A DNA stretch of 64,000 nt from Moritella sp. (GCF_013215705.1 NZ_JABSQR010000006.1:186001-250000), one strand, 5' to 3'; numbered from the stretch's first letter, positions 26,754-37,111 are shown. Numbers and translations are program-made. Notes: generated by a model not told the origin, from the sequence alone.

Positions 26754-28613
26754 TTAGACCTTATCTACCGACTGACCCTGCAACGCCTTACGGATTGATG
26801 CATCCATACGACGAGCAGCAAAATCTTGTGTTAATTTATCGACTGTTTCAATTTGTTTTTCAATAGCATCTCTGTCATCACTTTGACGGATCTGATAAAG
26901 CGTTTGCATCGCTGTTTCAATCGCATTTTGTTCTGCATCTGACAATAAAGCTTTACCATCTTGCTGCAAGGCAACAATCAGACTTTCCATGACACGGTCT
27001 GCTTCTAGCTGTTGTTCAGCTAGCATACGCGCAGTCACATCTTCTTTCGCATACGTCATTGAATCTTTAAGCATGTTAGCCACTTCATCATCACTTAAAC
27101 CATAAGACGGTTTAACTTGGATAGAGGCTGATACTCCCGATGATTTCTCCATCGCTGATACACTTAATAAACCGTCTGCATCCACTTGGAACGTCACTCG
27201 AATATGCGCGGCACCCGCTGCCATCGGTGGAATACCAGTAAGTGAGAAGCGCGCTAATGAACGGCAATCACTGACCAATTCACGTTCGCCCTGCAACACA
27301 TGAATTGTCATGGCAGTTTGACCATCTTTAAACGTGGTAAACTCTTGCGCGCGTGCGACTGGGATAGTGGTATTACGTGGGATAACTTTTTCAACCAAGT
27401 TACCCATGGTTTCTAAACCAAGTGATAACGGCGTAACATCCAGTAATAATAAATCTGAATCTGGTTTATTACCGACTAATACATCAGCCTGGATAGCCGC
27501 GCCAATTGCAACAACCTTATCTGGATTGATACTGGTCAGTGGCTGTTGGGCAAAAAACTCACCAACTTTCTCACGGACTAATGGCACCCGTGTTGAACCG
27601 CCAACCATCACGATTTCAAGTACATCGTCTTTACTGATATCAGCATCTTTTAACGAACGACGACAGGCTAATAAAGTACGTTTAACTAATGGCTGAATAA
27701 GACCTTCAAATGTTGAACGGTTTAATATTCCCTGCCAATTAACATCATCCAATACGATATTAATCGCAGCGCTATCGCTATCTGTTAGTGCTTGTTTCGT
27801 ATGTTTAGCTTCCGTTAGCAGCAGACGTTGCATCGCTAGCGACTGCTTACCCACAAGTCCGGCTTCAGCACAGATCCAGTCGACAACTAAATGATCAAAG
27901 TCATCACCGCCCAGCGCAGAGTCACCACCGGTTGCAAGTACTTCGAAAACACCTTTATGCAGACGTAAGATGGATATATCAAACGTACCGCCACCAAGGT
28001 CATAAACCGCAATAATACCTTCTTGACCGGCATCTAATCCATACGCTATTGCGGCTGCAGTTGGCTCGTTTAATAATCGTAAAACATTTAACCCTGCAAT
28101 ATTTGCAGCGTCTTTCGTGCCTTGACGTTGTGCATCATCAAAATAAGCGGGTACCGTAATAACCACACCATTAAGTTCACCTGCAAGTGTCTCTGTTGCA
28201 CGTGCTGCTAATGCTTTTAGAATTTCTGCGGATACTTGTACCGGATTAAGCTCACCTGCCACCGTCTTAATTAACGGTTGGCCCGATGCCGATTCAACCA
28301 GTATATTCGGAATACGCGCAGGATCAATATCAGAGAATGCTTTACCCATCAAACGCTTGACCGAAGAGATGGTATTTTCTGGATCGGTTATCGCTTGTTG
28401 TGCAGCGTCGTCACCAACCACAACTGAATCTGCAGTATAACGCACCACTGACGGTAAAATATCTCGACCAATCTTATCAACTAACGTTTCAGCACTGCCA
28501 CTACGGACACTTGCCACTAATGAATTAGTTGTACCGAGATCGATACCAACAGCAAGTTTATGCTCATGAGGTGCTGCCGCTTGTCCCGGTTCAGCAATTT
28601 GAAGTAATGCCAT
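26754..28613 (-). CDS. hscA: Fe-S cluster chaperone HscA (Hsp70 family)
   Basis: ATP-driven chaperone that, with HscB, releases clusters from IscU by binding its LPPVK. The ATPase domain shows [13 protein letters not shown] near 22, [15 protein letters not shown] near 200 and [12 protein letters not shown] near 335; the substrate-binding domain starts about 390 with [15 protein letters not shown]. 619 residues fits E. coli HscA (616). It is 30 bases after hscB. Confidence 0.96.
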   Translation of the reverse strand: MALLQIAEPGQAAAPHEHKLAVGIDLGTTNSLVASVRSGSAETLVDKIGRDILPSVVRYTADSVVVGDDAAQQAITDPENTISSVKRLMGKAFSDIDPARIPNILVESASGQPLIKTVAGELNPVQVSAEILKALAARATETLAGELNGVVITVPAYFDDAQRQGTKDAANIAGLNVLRLLNEPTAAAIAYGLDAGQEGIIAVYDLGGGTFDISILRLHKGVFEVLATGGDSALGGDDFDHLVVDWICAEAGLVGKQSLAMQRLLLTEAKHTKQALTDSDSAAINIVLDDVNWQGILNRSTFEGLIQPLVKRTLLACRRSLKDADISKDDVLEIVMVGGSTRVPLVREKVGEFFAQQPLTSINPDKVVAIGAAIQADVLVGNKPDSDLLLLDVTPLSLGLETMGNLVEKVIPRNTTIPVARAQEFTTFKDGQTAMTIHVLQGERELVSDCRSLARFSLTGIPPMAAGAAHIRVTFQVDADGLLSVSAMEKSSGVSASIQVKPSYGLSDDEVANMLKDSMTYAKEDVTARMLAEQQLEADRVMESLIVALQQDGKALLSDAEQNAIETAMQTLYQIRQSDDRDAIEKQIETVDKLTQDFAARRMDASIRKALQGQSVDKV

Positions 28614-28643
28614 GTTTTAGGTTCTTAAATTTAAATTATTTGA

Positions 28644-29162
28644 TTAGTAATCAAGTAAACTATCTTCAAGTGTACTTAATTGTGCTTGTAGTTTGTAGAC
28701 AAACTTTAATTTACGCACTACATTTGCCGCGTCGTTATAATGCTCAGCGCTGATTAATTTATTAAATTCTTGCAGATACGCTTTAATGGATAATGTTAAT
28801 TCATCATCAAAGTCTGCAATTTCTTGTTCAGGATCAGCGGAGTGAGGGATGTCTTCAAGACGCTCGTGTAGTTCCATTTGCTGCATTAAAAACACTGGAT
28901 CTTGCAATGTCTTTTGCTCACCACGAATATCTTCATGGCAAACGGCTAGCATATATTCTGCACGTTGAATAGGCGACTTAAGAATTGAATAAGCATCATT
29001 AACTTGCGATGATTTTTGCACCGATAATAAGCGCTCTCGCTCACTGCTATTGGCAAATTTATCCGGGTGTAGTGTGCGCTGTAATTCTCGATATGTTGTT
29101 GCTAAACCGGCACTATCTAGTTCAAAAATAACGGGTAAACCAAACAGCTCAAAATGGTTCAT
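28644..29162 (-). CDS. hscB: Co-chaperone HscB
   Basis: J-domain protein that brings IscU to HscA. The HPD motif is in LHPDKFANSSERER near 32, with NDAYSILKSPIQRAEYML after it; the C-terminal three-helix IscU-binding part follows from about 80. A hairpin with terminator features lies between its start and iscA. Confidence 0.95.
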   Translation of the reverse strand: MNHFELFGLPVIFELDSAGLATTYRELQRTLHPDKFANSSERERLLSVQKSSQVNDAYSILKSPIQRAEYMLAVCHEDIRGEQKTLQDPVFLMQQMELHERLEDIPHSADPEQEIADFDDELTLSIKAYLQEFNKLISAEHYNDAANVVRKLKFVYKLQAQLSTLEDSLLDY

Positions 29163-29194
29163 CTGACGACCTTCAATGAATAGATTAAATAAAC

Positions 29195-29226
29195 AAAACC
29201 CAAATAACCAGGTTATTTGGGTTTTT
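29195..29226 (-). terminator. Internal hairpin between iscA and hscB
   Basis: AAAACCCAAATAACC pairs with GGTTATTTGGGTTTT with a one-base loop core. On the minus strand GTTTTGTTTATTT follows, so it can act as an attenuating terminator inside the isc operon, with readthrough supplying hscBA-fdx-iscX. Confidence 0.65.
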
Positions 29227-29236
29227 CATCTCATTA

Positions 29237-29560
29237 TTACACGTTGAAGCTTTCACCGCAGCCGCATTCGCCTTTAAGGTTGGGATTATTAAATTCAAAC
29301 CCTTCATTAAGGCCTTCTTTAACGAAATCTAACTCGATCCCGTCAAGATAAACGAGGCTTTTTTTATCCACGATAACGGTAACGCCTTTCTCAATAAAAA
29401 CTTCATCGTTTTCATCAATCGAGTCAACAAACTCGAGGACATAAGCCAAGCCAGAGCAACCAGATGTTTTTACACCTAGGCGTAAACCGGCACCTTTACC
29501 ACGTTTATCAAGGTAGCTCGCAACACGTGCTGCAGCAGAGTCTGATAAGGTAACAGCCAT
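29237..29560 (-). CDS. iscA: Fe-S carrier/assembly protein IscA
   Basis: A-type carrier for delivery of clusters or iron. The three conserved cysteines are in [10 protein letters not shown] near 35 and GECGCGESF near the C-terminus. 107 residues, family length. 9 bases after iscU. Confidence 0.96.
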   Translation of the reverse strand: MAVTLSDSAAARVASYLDKRGKGAGLRLGVKTSGCSGLAYVLEFVDSIDENDEVFIEKGVTVIVDKKSLVYLDGIELDFVKEGLNEGFEFNNPNLKGECGCGESFNV

Positions 29561-29569
29561 ATTTAGCTC

Positions 29570-29953
29570 CTAAGACGCTTTTTTCTTTTTGTAATCATCA
29601 ATTGCAGCTTTAATTGCATCTTCAGCAAGAATTGAACAGTGAATTTTCACTGGTGGTAATTCTAACTCTTCAGCAATAGTCATATTGGTGATTTTGCCCG
29701 CTTGCTCAATGCTCTTGCCTTTTACCCATTCGGTAACAAGTGAGCTTGATGCGATCGCTGAACCACAACCATAAGTTTTGAATTTAGCATCTTCAATAAT
29801 GCCGTCATCATTAATTTTAAGTTGTAACTTCATTACGTCGCCACACGCAGGTGCGCCAACCATACCAGTTGCGATAGATGGATCATTTTTATCAAATGAA
29901 CCTACGTTACGTGGGTTTTCATAATGGTCGATTACTTTTTCGCTATAAGCCAT
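29570..29953 (-). CDS. iscU: Fe-S cluster scaffold IscU
   Basis: Scaffold on which clusters are built from IscS sulfur. GAPACGDVM near 34-42, FKTYGCGSAIASS near 58, LPPVKIHCSILAEDA near 99 supply the three cluster Cys and the HscA-binding LPPVK. A good ribosome site precedes the ATG. It is 54 bases after iscS. Confidence 0.97.
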   Translation of the reverse strand: MAYSEKVIDHYENPRNVGSFDKNDPSIATGMVGAPACGDVMKLQLKINDDGIIEDAKFKTYGCGSAIASSSLVTEWVKGKSIEQAGKITNMTIAEELELPPVKIHCSILAEDAIKAAIDDYKKKKAS

Positions 29954-30007
29954 GATATAACTCCTTCAAACTGAATATAAATCTTCGTGAAACAAGGGTG
30001 GTCGATT

Positions 30008-31222
30008 TTAGTGGTGATCCCACTCGATAGTGCTTAAATCGATACCATCTTTAAACATCTCCCATAAAGGCGACATGTCACGTAGCTTACTGATGTTTTC
30101 TTTAATGATGCTGGTTGCGTAATCCACTTCTTCTATCGTCGTAAAACGACCGAATGAGAAACGAATTGAACTATGCGCCATTTCATCGTTTAGACCTAAT
30201 GCACGCAGTACATAAGATGGTTCTAAACTTGCAGATGTACAAGCAGAGCCAGAAGAAACCGCAAGGTCTTTCAGTGCCATCATTAATGACTCACCTTCAA
30301 CAAAGTTGAAACTTACGTTTAGGTTACTTACGATACGTTGTTCAGCGTGGCCATTTAGATATACTTCTTCGATATCGGCAATGCCTGCCCAGAAACGTTT
30401 ACGTAATGCTTCCGCATGGTCTGTATCTTGTTGCATTTCTTCTTTCGCAATACGGAAAGCTTCACCCATACCTACAATTTGGTGAGTTGCTAATGTACCA
30501 CTACGCATACCACGTTCATGACCGCCGCCGTGCATTTGTGCTTCAAGACGGATACGCGGTTTACGTTGTACGTATAGTGCACCAATACCTTTAGGGCCAT
30601 AAATTTTATGCGCCGATACTGATAACATATCTACTTTCAGTTCTGAGAAATCGATTGGTAATTTGCCCGCACTTTGCGCAGCATCTACATGGAATAAGAC
30701 TTTCTTAGAGCGACAAAGTTCACCCAATGCAGCGATATCATTAATCGCACCAATTTCATTATTCACGTGCATGATACTAACAATGATTGTATCTTCACGG
30801 ATTGCAGCTTCAAGGATTTCAACCGTAATTAGACCTTCAGGTGTTGGGTCTAAATAAGTTACTTCGTATCCTTCACGCTCAAGTTGGCGACAAGTATCCA
30901 GCACAGCTTTGTGCTCAATTTTACTTGTGATGATGTGCTTGCCTTTCTTCTTATAAAAATGCGCGGCACCTTTAATAGCAAGGTTGTTTGATTCAGTGGC
31001 ACCCGAAGTAATTACAACTTCACGGGGGTCTGCATTTACTAAATCTGCAATTTGATTACGAGCAATGTCTACTGCTTCTTCTGCTTGCCAGCCGAAACGG
31101 TGTGAACGAGACGCAGGGTTACCAAAAATGCCGTCCATCGTTAAGCATTGCATCATTTTTTCTGCTACACGTGGATCTACAGGCGTAGTGGCAGAATAAT
31201 CCAAATAAATAGGTTTTTTCAT
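30008..31222 (-). CDS. iscS: Cysteine desulfurase IscS
   Basis: PLP enzyme that turns cysteine into alanine and passes the sulfur to IscU, FdhD, ThiI, TusA and others. [18 protein letters not shown] at the N-terminus, [16 protein letters not shown] near 204 with the PLP Lys, and [20 protein letters not shown] near 324 with the catalytic Cys. 404 residues as in E. coli. The window also encodes a client, fdhD. Confidence 0.97.
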   Translation of the reverse strand: MKKPIYLDYSATTPVDPRVAEKMMQCLTMDGIFGNPASRSHRFGWQAEEAVDIARNQIADLVNADPREVVITSGATESNNLAIKGAAHFYKKKGKHIITSKIEHKAVLDTCRQLEREGYEVTYLDPTPEGLITVEILEAAIREDTIIVSIMHVNNEIGAINDIAALGELCRSKKVLFHVDAAQSAGKLPIDFSELKVDMLSVSAHKIYGPKGIGALYVQRKPRIRLEAQMHGGGHERGMRSGTLATHQIVGMGEAFRIAKEEMQQDTDHAEALRKRFWAGIADIEEVYLNGHAEQRIVSNLNVSFNFVEGESLMMALKDLAVSSGSACTSASLEPSYVLRALGLNDEMAHSSIRFSFGRFTTIEEVDYATSIIKENISKLRDMSPLWEMFKDGIDLSTIEWDHH

Positions 31223-31309
31223 CTAGTCATTGCTCCATACAACACAGTTAAACCGCTAACCGTGTTCATACTTATAATTATAATTATATTATGTTTAATT
31301 AAACAATTA

Positions 31310-31783
31310 TCAAATAATATTTACATCAATTTTATTTAACATTTGACGGTCATGATCTTGTTCATTGACGATCTGCTTTATCTCATTATTTGTCATCAAA
31401 TCAGCAAGCGATATGTTATCAAGAAAATCACTGATTCGCTTACTTAAATCATCCCAAAGTGAATGCGTTAAGCAACGTTTCCCATCATTACAACCACCCG
31501 AAGAATCACACTTCGTCGCTTTTACATTCTCATCAACTGCATCGATGATCATACCAACAGAAATATCCCCAGGTAACATGCCTAATTTATAGCCACCACC
31601 GGGTCCTCGTGCACTTGCTACCAGATTCTTTCGACGTAATCGAGAGAATAACTGCTCCAAATACGACAGTGAAATACTTTGCCGTTCGGATATTTCAGCC
31701 AGTGGTACAGGCTTCATTTCTGCGTGCAATGCAAGATCAATCATAGCTGTAACGGCGTAACGTCCCTTCGATGTCAATCGCAT
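31310..31783 (-). CDS. iscR: Fe-S-dependent transcription regulator IscR
   Basis: Rrf2-family winged-HTH repressor whose [2Fe-2S] cluster senses cluster supply. [20 protein letters not shown] at the N-terminus, and cluster ligands in [20 protein letters not shown] near 91-110 (three Cys plus His). GAGGT precedes the ATG. Two IscR boxes upstream point to autoregulation. Confidence 0.96.
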   Translation of the reverse strand: MRLTSKGRYAVTAMIDLALHAEMKPVPLAEISERQSISLSYLEQLFSRLRRKNLVASARGPGGGYKLGMLPGDISVGMIIDAVDENVKATKCDSSGGCNDGKRCLTHSLWDDLSKRISDFLDNISLADLMTNNEIKQIVNEQDHDRQMLNKIDVNII

Positions 31784-31820
31784 AGCAACCTCTAAAACTG
31801 TTATTTAAAGCTATGGTTAC

Positions 31821-31845
31821 ATACCCGACTGAAATGGTCAAGTAT
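31821..31845 (-). promoter_or_regulatory. IscR type-1 binding site, proximal
   Basis: The 25-base element begins ATACCCGACT and ends GGTCAAGTAT, fitting the known type-1 IscR pattern (ATA-n-n-n-GACT ... AGTC-n-n-n-TAT). It overlaps a -35-like TTGACC (minus strand, 31836-31841), as expected for repression of the isc promoter. Confidence 0.75.
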
Positions 31846-31870
31846 ATACCTGACTAATTTACTCAGGTAT
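31846..31870 (-). promoter_or_regulatory. IscR type-1 binding site, distal
   Basis: A second 25-base element begins ATACCTGACT and ends ACTCAGGTAT, nearly perfectly palindromic. It abuts the first with no gap. Confidence 0.75.
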
Positions 31871-31906
31871 TATTTTAGCGTCACCCATTGCGCTACTTCA
31901 ACGCGA

Positions 31907-32623
31907 CTATTTTTTAAAATTACGCTGAATAGACACCAATGCACCACGTAAAATATTTAATTCAATAGTTTCAGGACGAGCACGGGTGAAGAGTCGACGT
32001 AAACGATTCATCACAACACCTGGATGGGCTTTGTTAATAAAACCAGAATCCCACAATGTCTGTTCAAGATGCGTATGGAACATTTCAAGTTCCTCTTGTT
32101 TGGGATACGGGTTATCTTGTTCAGGATAAGTATTGGTAGCAAGATATGCCATACGTGTTTCGTACGTTAAGATCTGTACTGCCATGGCTAAATTCAATGA
32201 GCTGTATTCAGGATTTGCAGCAACACATACATGATAAGTACATTTTTGTAGCTCATCATTAGTCAAACCAATACGCTCACGACCAAATACCAATGCCACT
32301 GGATAATTCGGCACTTCTTCAATTAATTTTAACCCAGCTTCACGTGAATCCAGCATTGGCCATTGCAGCGTGCGTGAACGCGCACTTGTACCGATCACAA
32401 GGCCACAGTCTGCTACCGCTTCTTCTAAGGTATCGACGATCGTTGCATTCTCTAATACATCGGCAGCACCCGCAGCTAATGCTACTGATTTCTCATCAAT
32501 CTCACATAACGGTGCCACTAGCACTAATTGCGTGAAACCCATGGTTTTCATTGCTCGAGCAGCAGAACCAATATTACCAGGATGAGATGTACCGACTAAT
32601 ACAACTTTTACGTTTGCTAACAT
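31907..32623 (-). CDS. trmJ: tRNA (cytidine/uridine-2'-O)-methyltransferase TrmJ
   Basis: SPOUT-class enzyme that methylates position 32 of tRNAs using AdoMet. [20 protein letters not shown] near 8-27, [16 protein letters not shown] near 109 (SAM-binding knot), and [16 protein letters not shown] near 138. Its position beside the isc operon and divergent from suhB is as in E. coli. Confidence 0.94.
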   Translation of the reverse strand: MLANVKVVLVGTSHPGNIGSAARAMKTMGFTQLVLVAPLCEIDEKSVALAAGAADVLENATIVDTLEEAVADCGLVIGTSARSRTLQWPMLDSREAGLKLIEEVPNYPVALVFGRERIGLTNDELQKCTYHVCVAANPEYSSLNLAMAVQILTYETRMAYLATNTYPEQDNPYPKQEELEMFHTHLEQTLWDSGFINKAHPGVVMNRLRRLFTRARPETIELNILRGALVSIQRNFKK

Positions 32624-32899
32624 AATTAATACCTAAAAAGATGCATAATAGTCAAACAAGCTATTTAAACCACAGGTTGAAAGCAAGAGTTAGACTATTA
32701 TTGGAGTTGTTAATTTATGGTCGCGAATTCTAGCACAATTAACCCGTAGCTGATGTAATAAGCAGCGGTGAAAACGTAAATATACTAAAGAATAAATATA
32801 AGGCGTAAAAAGTTATGAAAATTACTTTGGATCTTTACGTTAAGTTGGGTATACTCCGCGCCCTAATTCCCGTTCTTTCAAAAATTTGGTGGTAATAGT

Positions 32900-33703
32900 A
32901 TGCATCCGATGCTAACAATAGCGATCCGTGCTGCGCGTGACGCAGGCAATGTAATCGTAAAAGCTTATGGCGATCCTAGTAAAACTAAGGTTGAGCAAAA
33001 AGGCACAAATGATTTTGTGACTAACGTAGAAAAAGAAGCTGAAGCAGCTATTATCGCTACAATTAAAAAAGCTTACCCAGAGCATACGATCATCGCAAAA
33101 GACAGCGGTGCTACAACTGGTGCAGATACAGACTACCAGTGGATCATTGACCCACTAAACGGTCATATTAACTTTATCAAAGGTATTCCACACTTCGCTA
33201 TCTCTATCGCTTTACACGTTAAAGGTAAATCTGAAGTTGCAGTTATCTTTGATGCTATCGGTGATGAAATTTTCTCTGCTTGTCGTGGTAAAGGCGCTCA
33301 ATTAAACGGTTTCCGTTTACGTGCTGGTTCTGCTAAAGATTTATCTGGTACTGTTTTAGCGACAGGCTTCCCACACAGCATGAAGCATCAGCAAGAAACT
33401 TACATGAACATCTTCGGCGCATTATTCTCTGAATGTGCTGATATTCGTGCAGCTGGTTGTCCTGCACTTAACCTTGCTTACCTAGCAGCTGGTCGTATCG
33501 ACGGTTTATGGAGCATGGGTCAAAAACCTTGGGAAACTGCAGCAGGTAACTTAATCGCTACTGAATCAGGCGCTATCGTCACTGATTTCGCTGGCGGCCA
33601 TGACTTCTTCAAGTCTGGTAACTCAGTTGCTGCATCACCACGTGTACTTAAAGATATGCTTGCTAAGATCCGTCCTAACCTGACTGAATCTTTAGCTAAA
33701 TAG
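32900..33703 (+). CDS. suhB: SuhB-family protein with degenerate inositol monophosphatase site
   Basis: Full-length (267 residues) and collinear with E. coli SuhB, from MHPMLTIAIRAARDAGN to the C-terminus. E. coli SuhB is both an inositol monophosphatase and part of the NusA/B/E/G rRNA antitermination complex. Here the metal-site residues differ: the EESG loop is KDSG (67-70), DPLDGTTN is DPLNGHIN (84-91), WDxAAG is WETAAG (211-216), and LDLAY is LNLAY (190-194). So three of four usual metal ligands (67, 87, 212) are replaced. Codon choice (GCT, GGT, CGT, ATC) suggests high expression. I infer loss or strong reduction of phosphatase activity with the antitermination role kept. Divergent from trmJ. 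Confidence 0.88.
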   Translation: MHPMLTIAIRAARDAGNVIVKAYGDPSKTKVEQKGTNDFVTNVEKEAEAAIIATIKKAYPEHTIIAKDSGATTGADTDYQWIIDPLNGHINFIKGIPHFAISIALHVKGKSEVAVIFDAIGDEIFSACRGKGAQLNGFRLRAGSAKDLSGTVLATGFPHSMKHQQETYMNIFGALFSECADIRAAGCPALNLAYLAAGRIDGLWSMGQKPWETAAGNLIATESGAIVTDFAGGHDFFKSGNSVAASPRVLKDMLAKIRPNLTESLAK

Positions 33704-33767
33704 CTTATTTTTAATTAAATATTAGCGTTAACGCGCTACATTATTTAATACAAGAAGATTAAAATTT

Positions 33768-33806
33768 AAAAAGCCCCGAGACTTAATGCAAGTTCGGGGC
33801 TTTTTT
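33768..33806 (+). terminator. Terminator of suhB
   Basis: AAGCCCCGAGACTT pairs with AAGTTCGGGGCTT, followed by TTTTTT. Confidence 0.85.
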
Positions 33807-34045
33807 ATGTTGAACAAGATAATGCCCGTCCTCTTAAAGCCCACTATTTCGTGATCAATTGCCCCATTACTAAATTAAGTAATCAAATTAGGCATTAGTT
33901 TAAAATAAACTCGTTTATGCTTAAGCACTTTTTACTTTTATATAGTACTAACAGTTTAATTTACACCGCACTAACTATTTATTGTATAGCGCACCAACAC
34001 TTAATTTTTAATCGAACCGACCCAGATTTCAAGGATGAAACAGTG

Positions 34046-35056
34046 ATGATGACCTTCAGACGACCTAAAATATTACCTTTCGCGGTAGCCTTAGCTGTAA
34101 CAGCAAGCTTAAGCTTAAGCTTAACAGGCTGCTCAAGTATGCAAGATGCGGTATCCGCTAGTCCAACGATAAGCAGTGTTTGGGGAATTGGGGAAATGCC
34201 AATTGCAGACCTCAATGCGCTATATGCCAACGAAGAATCACAGTGGATGGATATTAATGGTATGCGTATTCACTACCGTGACGAAGGGAATCAAAATGGT
34301 CAACCGATTGTCTTAGTCCATGGGATTTTGTCATCATTGCATACTTGGGATGAGTGGCATAAAGGCTTAGCGGCCGACTACCGGATCATCAGCCTCGATG
34401 TGCCAGGTTTTGGCTTAACAGGTGGACCTGAAAATCCAGATGACTACGCTGAAACCCTATTACATTCATCTTTCGAACAATTCGTAGCCGAATTACAACT
34501 CGATGATTTTATTTTAGTCGGTAATTCACTCGGCGGTTATATTTCAGCTCAGTATGCAGCGAACAATCCCGGTAAAATAAAAAAACTTATCCTTATCGAT
34601 CCTGCTGGCGCCCCACAAGAACTGCCATTTCTGTTAAGTTTTGCAAGTATGCCCGGTATCAATAGCCTGGCTGCCAATGTATTCCCACCTTTTATTATCG
34701 CGATGGGGGTAAAAGATGTCTATGGCGATCCTGAACGGATCACTAAAGCCAACATGGACCGCTACATTCATCTGTCATTGCGTCCTGGTGCGAAGCAAGC
34801 TTATGCCAATACCATTGCCATGTTAGCTGAAAAAAACGACCAACACGCACCGCTAAACTTCAGTAGTATCACTGCACCGACGTTACTGATGTGGGGGGAA
34901 AAAGATATTTGGGTTCCAGCTACGCTGAGTGAACAATGGCTCACTAATATCTCGGGCTCAACCTTGATCACTTACCCTGATGCTGGTCATGTACCAATGG
35001 AAGAAATACCACAGCAAACCTTGCAAGACGCGCTTACTTTTATTAATTTTAAATAA
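34046..35056 (+). CDS. Alpha/beta-hydrolase lipoprotein
   Basis: Esterase/lipase-like hydrolase anchored by a lipid: signal FAVALAVTASLSLSLTGC with lipobox LTGC. The fold shows VLVHGILSSLHTW (oxyanion region), nucleophile GNSLGG, acid LLMWGEKDIWVP and histidine DAGHVPMEE, so the Ser-Asp-His triad is complete. Start chosen at ATG 34046 after AAGGA; GTG 34043 is equally possible, and the frame is open 43 codons further but without signal-peptide logic. Substrate unknown. Confidence 0.83.
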   Translation: MMTFRRPKILPFAVALAVTASLSLSLTGCSSMQDAVSASPTISSVWGIGEMPIADLNALYANEESQWMDINGMRIHYRDEGNQNGQPIVLVHGILSSLHTWDEWHKGLAADYRIISLDVPGFGLTGGPENPDDYAETLLHSSFEQFVAELQLDDFILVGNSLGGYISAQYAANNPGKIKKLILIDPAGAPQELPFLLSFASMPGINSLAANVFPPFIIAMGVKDVYGDPERITKANMDRYIHLSLRPGAKQAYANTIAMLAEKNDQHAPLNFSSITAPTLLMWGEKDIWVPATLSEQWLTNISGSTLITYPDAGHVPMEEIPQQTLQDALTFINFK

Positions 35057-35301
35057 ACCCTCACTTTAAATACTGATGAAGGTAGCATCACCACCTTCAC
35101 CAGTATCCCCGACGGTTAGTCAACGCCTTCTAGTTTTTGTCACCATAATATCATCCTTGCTTCACTTAGCTGTCACAGTCTTATTTGATACTTATCAAGT
35201 AACACAGATGCACATAACTACCAAATTTTGGTATTTACCCTACGCTTGTTATACCCATTGAAGACATGGTGGTTAGAATAAGTACATATATCGAGGTTGC
35301 T

Positions 35302-36138
35302 ATGATTAAAACAGCACTTGTTGTTGAAGGCGGTGGTATGCGCAGCGTATTTACGGCTGGAGTATTAGATACCTTTTTAGACCATGGTTATGACCCTTTC
35401 GATCTGTTTATTGGCAGCTCTGCTGGCACCTTAAACTTATCTGCATTTATTGCTGGGCAAAAGAAATATTCGCTACGACTTATTAATCACCTTGCTAAAT
35501 CAACTACCTTTGTTGATTGGAGGCGCTTTATCAAAGGTGGTAATGCCATGGAATTGGCTGAATTACATGATATATTAACGCTACATGATCCTATCGATCT
35601 GATTCAAGCAAAACGACGTTTAAACTCCCGCCCTTTTGTGATCACCAGTTGTGACAAATCAAAAGGCCAAGCAAGTTATCAAAATGCAGAACCAAGCCGT
35701 TGGTTTCAGCAGATAATAGCCTCGTGTGCCTTACCCATCGTGTTTCGTCCAGGGGTTAAACTTGGTAATGATATTCATATCGATGGCGGGCTCGTCGATC
35801 CGATACCGGTAAAGAAGGCGGTCGATTTAGGGGCGAATCATATTATTGTGATCAGGACCAGAACCCGACATTGGGTAGAAAAACTATCCGTTTTAGAACG
35901 CTTACTTACCTACTGGGTTAGGCACGATACCGTACTCACCAAGCTGCTTGATAATTACAGCAAAGAATACAACAGCACTTGCGAGTTTATGCGAAATCCT
36001 CCAGCAGGTGTCAATATTATCGAAATAGCACCGGATGAAGAACTACAAACGCCCACCTTAACACGTCAAGTTAACACGCTCGAAGGCGATTATAGTGCAG
36101 GTATTAAGGCCGCGACGTTATTCTTACAGCGTCATTAA
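35302..36138 (+). CDS. Patatin-like phospholipase
   Basis: Ser-Asp dyad lipolytic enzyme of the patatin family (YjjU-like branch). ALVVEGGGMRSVFTAGVLD near 5 (oxyanion GGGMR), nucleophile GSSAGT near 41, and catalytic Asp in IDGGLVDPIPVKKAVDLG near 160. The ATG at 35302 has GAGGT 5 bases upstream; an ATG at 35266 lacks one. No signal peptide. Substrate unknown, phospholipid or lysophospholipid likely. Confidence 0.83.
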   Translation: MIKTALVVEGGGMRSVFTAGVLDTFLDHGYDPFDLFIGSSAGTLNLSAFIAGQKKYSLRLINHLAKSTTFVDWRRFIKGGNAMELAELHDILTLHDPIDLIQAKRRLNSRPFVITSCDKSKGQASYQNAEPSRWFQQIIASCALPIVFRPGVKLGNDIHIDGGLVDPIPVKKAVDLGANHIIVIRTRTRHWVEKLSVLERLLTYWVRHDTVLTKLLDNYSKEYNSTCEFMRNPPAGVNIIEIAPDEELQTPTLTRQVNTLEGDYSAGIKAATLFLQRH

Positions 36139-36153
36139 GCGTCCATAAAAATG

Positions 36154-36185
36154 GGCTGAACACGTTATATAACGTATTCAACCCA
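36154..36185. terminator. Convergent terminator-like inverted repeat
   Basis: GGGCTGAACACGTTAT pairs imperfectly with ATAACGTATTCAACCC between the patatin gene and the DUF5062 gene. Confidence 0.55.
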
Positions 36186-36196
36186 ACATCGAATTA

Positions 36197-36460
36197 TTAT
36201 TCGCCGGTAAGTAAAGGGTGGTCAGCCGGTAATTTTCGAGAGATCCAAATAGCTAATTTATGTTTAATATTGAGGGTGCTTTCTTGATCTTTAGCCAGAG
36301 GCTGCATCAGTTTATCAAACACTAACGCTTTATAAATATATTGCGCTTTAACGTCTTCTGGGTCTGTCGTTGTAAATGTACTACCACGTTGCTGTAAGTA
36401 CTGAGTACCTAAGGCAATCGCAGCTTTAAATAATTTCTTTTCATTTTTCAGTTTAGCCAT
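36197..36460 (-). CDS. DUF5062 family protein
   Basis: 87 residues, basic and helical, with KNEKKLFKAAIALGTQYLQQ at the N-terminus and KHKLAIWISRKLPADHPLL at the C-terminus as in DUF5062 proteins of Vibrio and relatives. The second of two adjacent ATGs (36460) has better spacing to GAGG. Function unknown. Confidence 0.72.
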   Translation of the reverse strand: MAKLKNEKKLFKAAIALGTQYLQQRGSTFTTTDPEDVKAQYIYKALVFDKLMQPLAKDQESTLNIKHKLAIWISRKLPADHPLLTGE

Positions 36461-36554
36461 CATTTCCTCTTCACATCACAGACAGTTAATCTCGCTGAGT
36501 ACACACTGTTATAGCACGATTAAGAAAGAATGAATGTGACATTTAAATTATAAA

Positions 36555-36911
36555 TCAGGTTTTAATTGACTGATATTGTCCAGCATCAATAAGCTGATGT
36601 GCTTCCATTGCATAAATGTCATTATACTCATGCTCAATCAGCAAGCCAAAATGCGCAGAGAGTAAGCCGATATCTTGTAGTGACAAGTCCTCAAGTGACC
36701 AGACTGGTGTTGCATAATCACAGATATAATAACCTTGTAGTTGTGTACTGGGATTTTCAACGATCATGATGCGATCGATGGCGTAACACTCATCAATACC
36801 AGGCACAGACAAGCAGGCTTTATCTGCTATGAGTAATACACTAAATGTCACTTTAGAATCAGGCAGTTCCAATAAATAACATAGTTTTCTGGGCATTCTT
36901 ACACTCATCAT
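36555..36911 (-). CDS. Conserved-looking hypothetical protein
   Basis: 118 residues, mildly acidic, with no signal peptide or membrane span. An alternating hydrophobic pattern suggests an alpha/beta fold (VTFSVLLIADKACLSV, AIDRIMIVENP). No family recognised. Start ambiguous between adjacent ATGs (36911, 36908) and 36896; no strong ribosome site. Confidence 0.55.
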   Translation of the reverse strand: MMSVRMPRKLCYLLELPDSKVTFSVLLIADKACLSVPGIDECYAIDRIMIVENPSTQLQGYYICDYATPVWSLEDLSLQDIGLLSAHFGLLIEHEYNDIYAMEAHQLIDAGQYQSIKT

Positions 36912-37111
36912 AAAAGTTAAACTTAGACTTCAAGACTAGAGTACATTTGCACGACCGCACTGATATTAAGTGAAATAATTCAATTTTTAGCCACGCTAAA
37001 ATACGGCTCTCATATACACATTAAAATCACAAATCTGAGCGGACTATGCTAAAACATCAGCTTAAGACATTCTCTCAGTAATAAGCTCAGCGACTATCGT
37101 CAACATAGTCA

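Noticed and set aside
35076-35261. 61-codon plus-strand frame between the alpha/beta hydrolase and the patatin gene
   Set aside because: No ribosome site and begins in a hairpin-like sequence; probably the hydrolase gene's 3' region and the patatin promoter.
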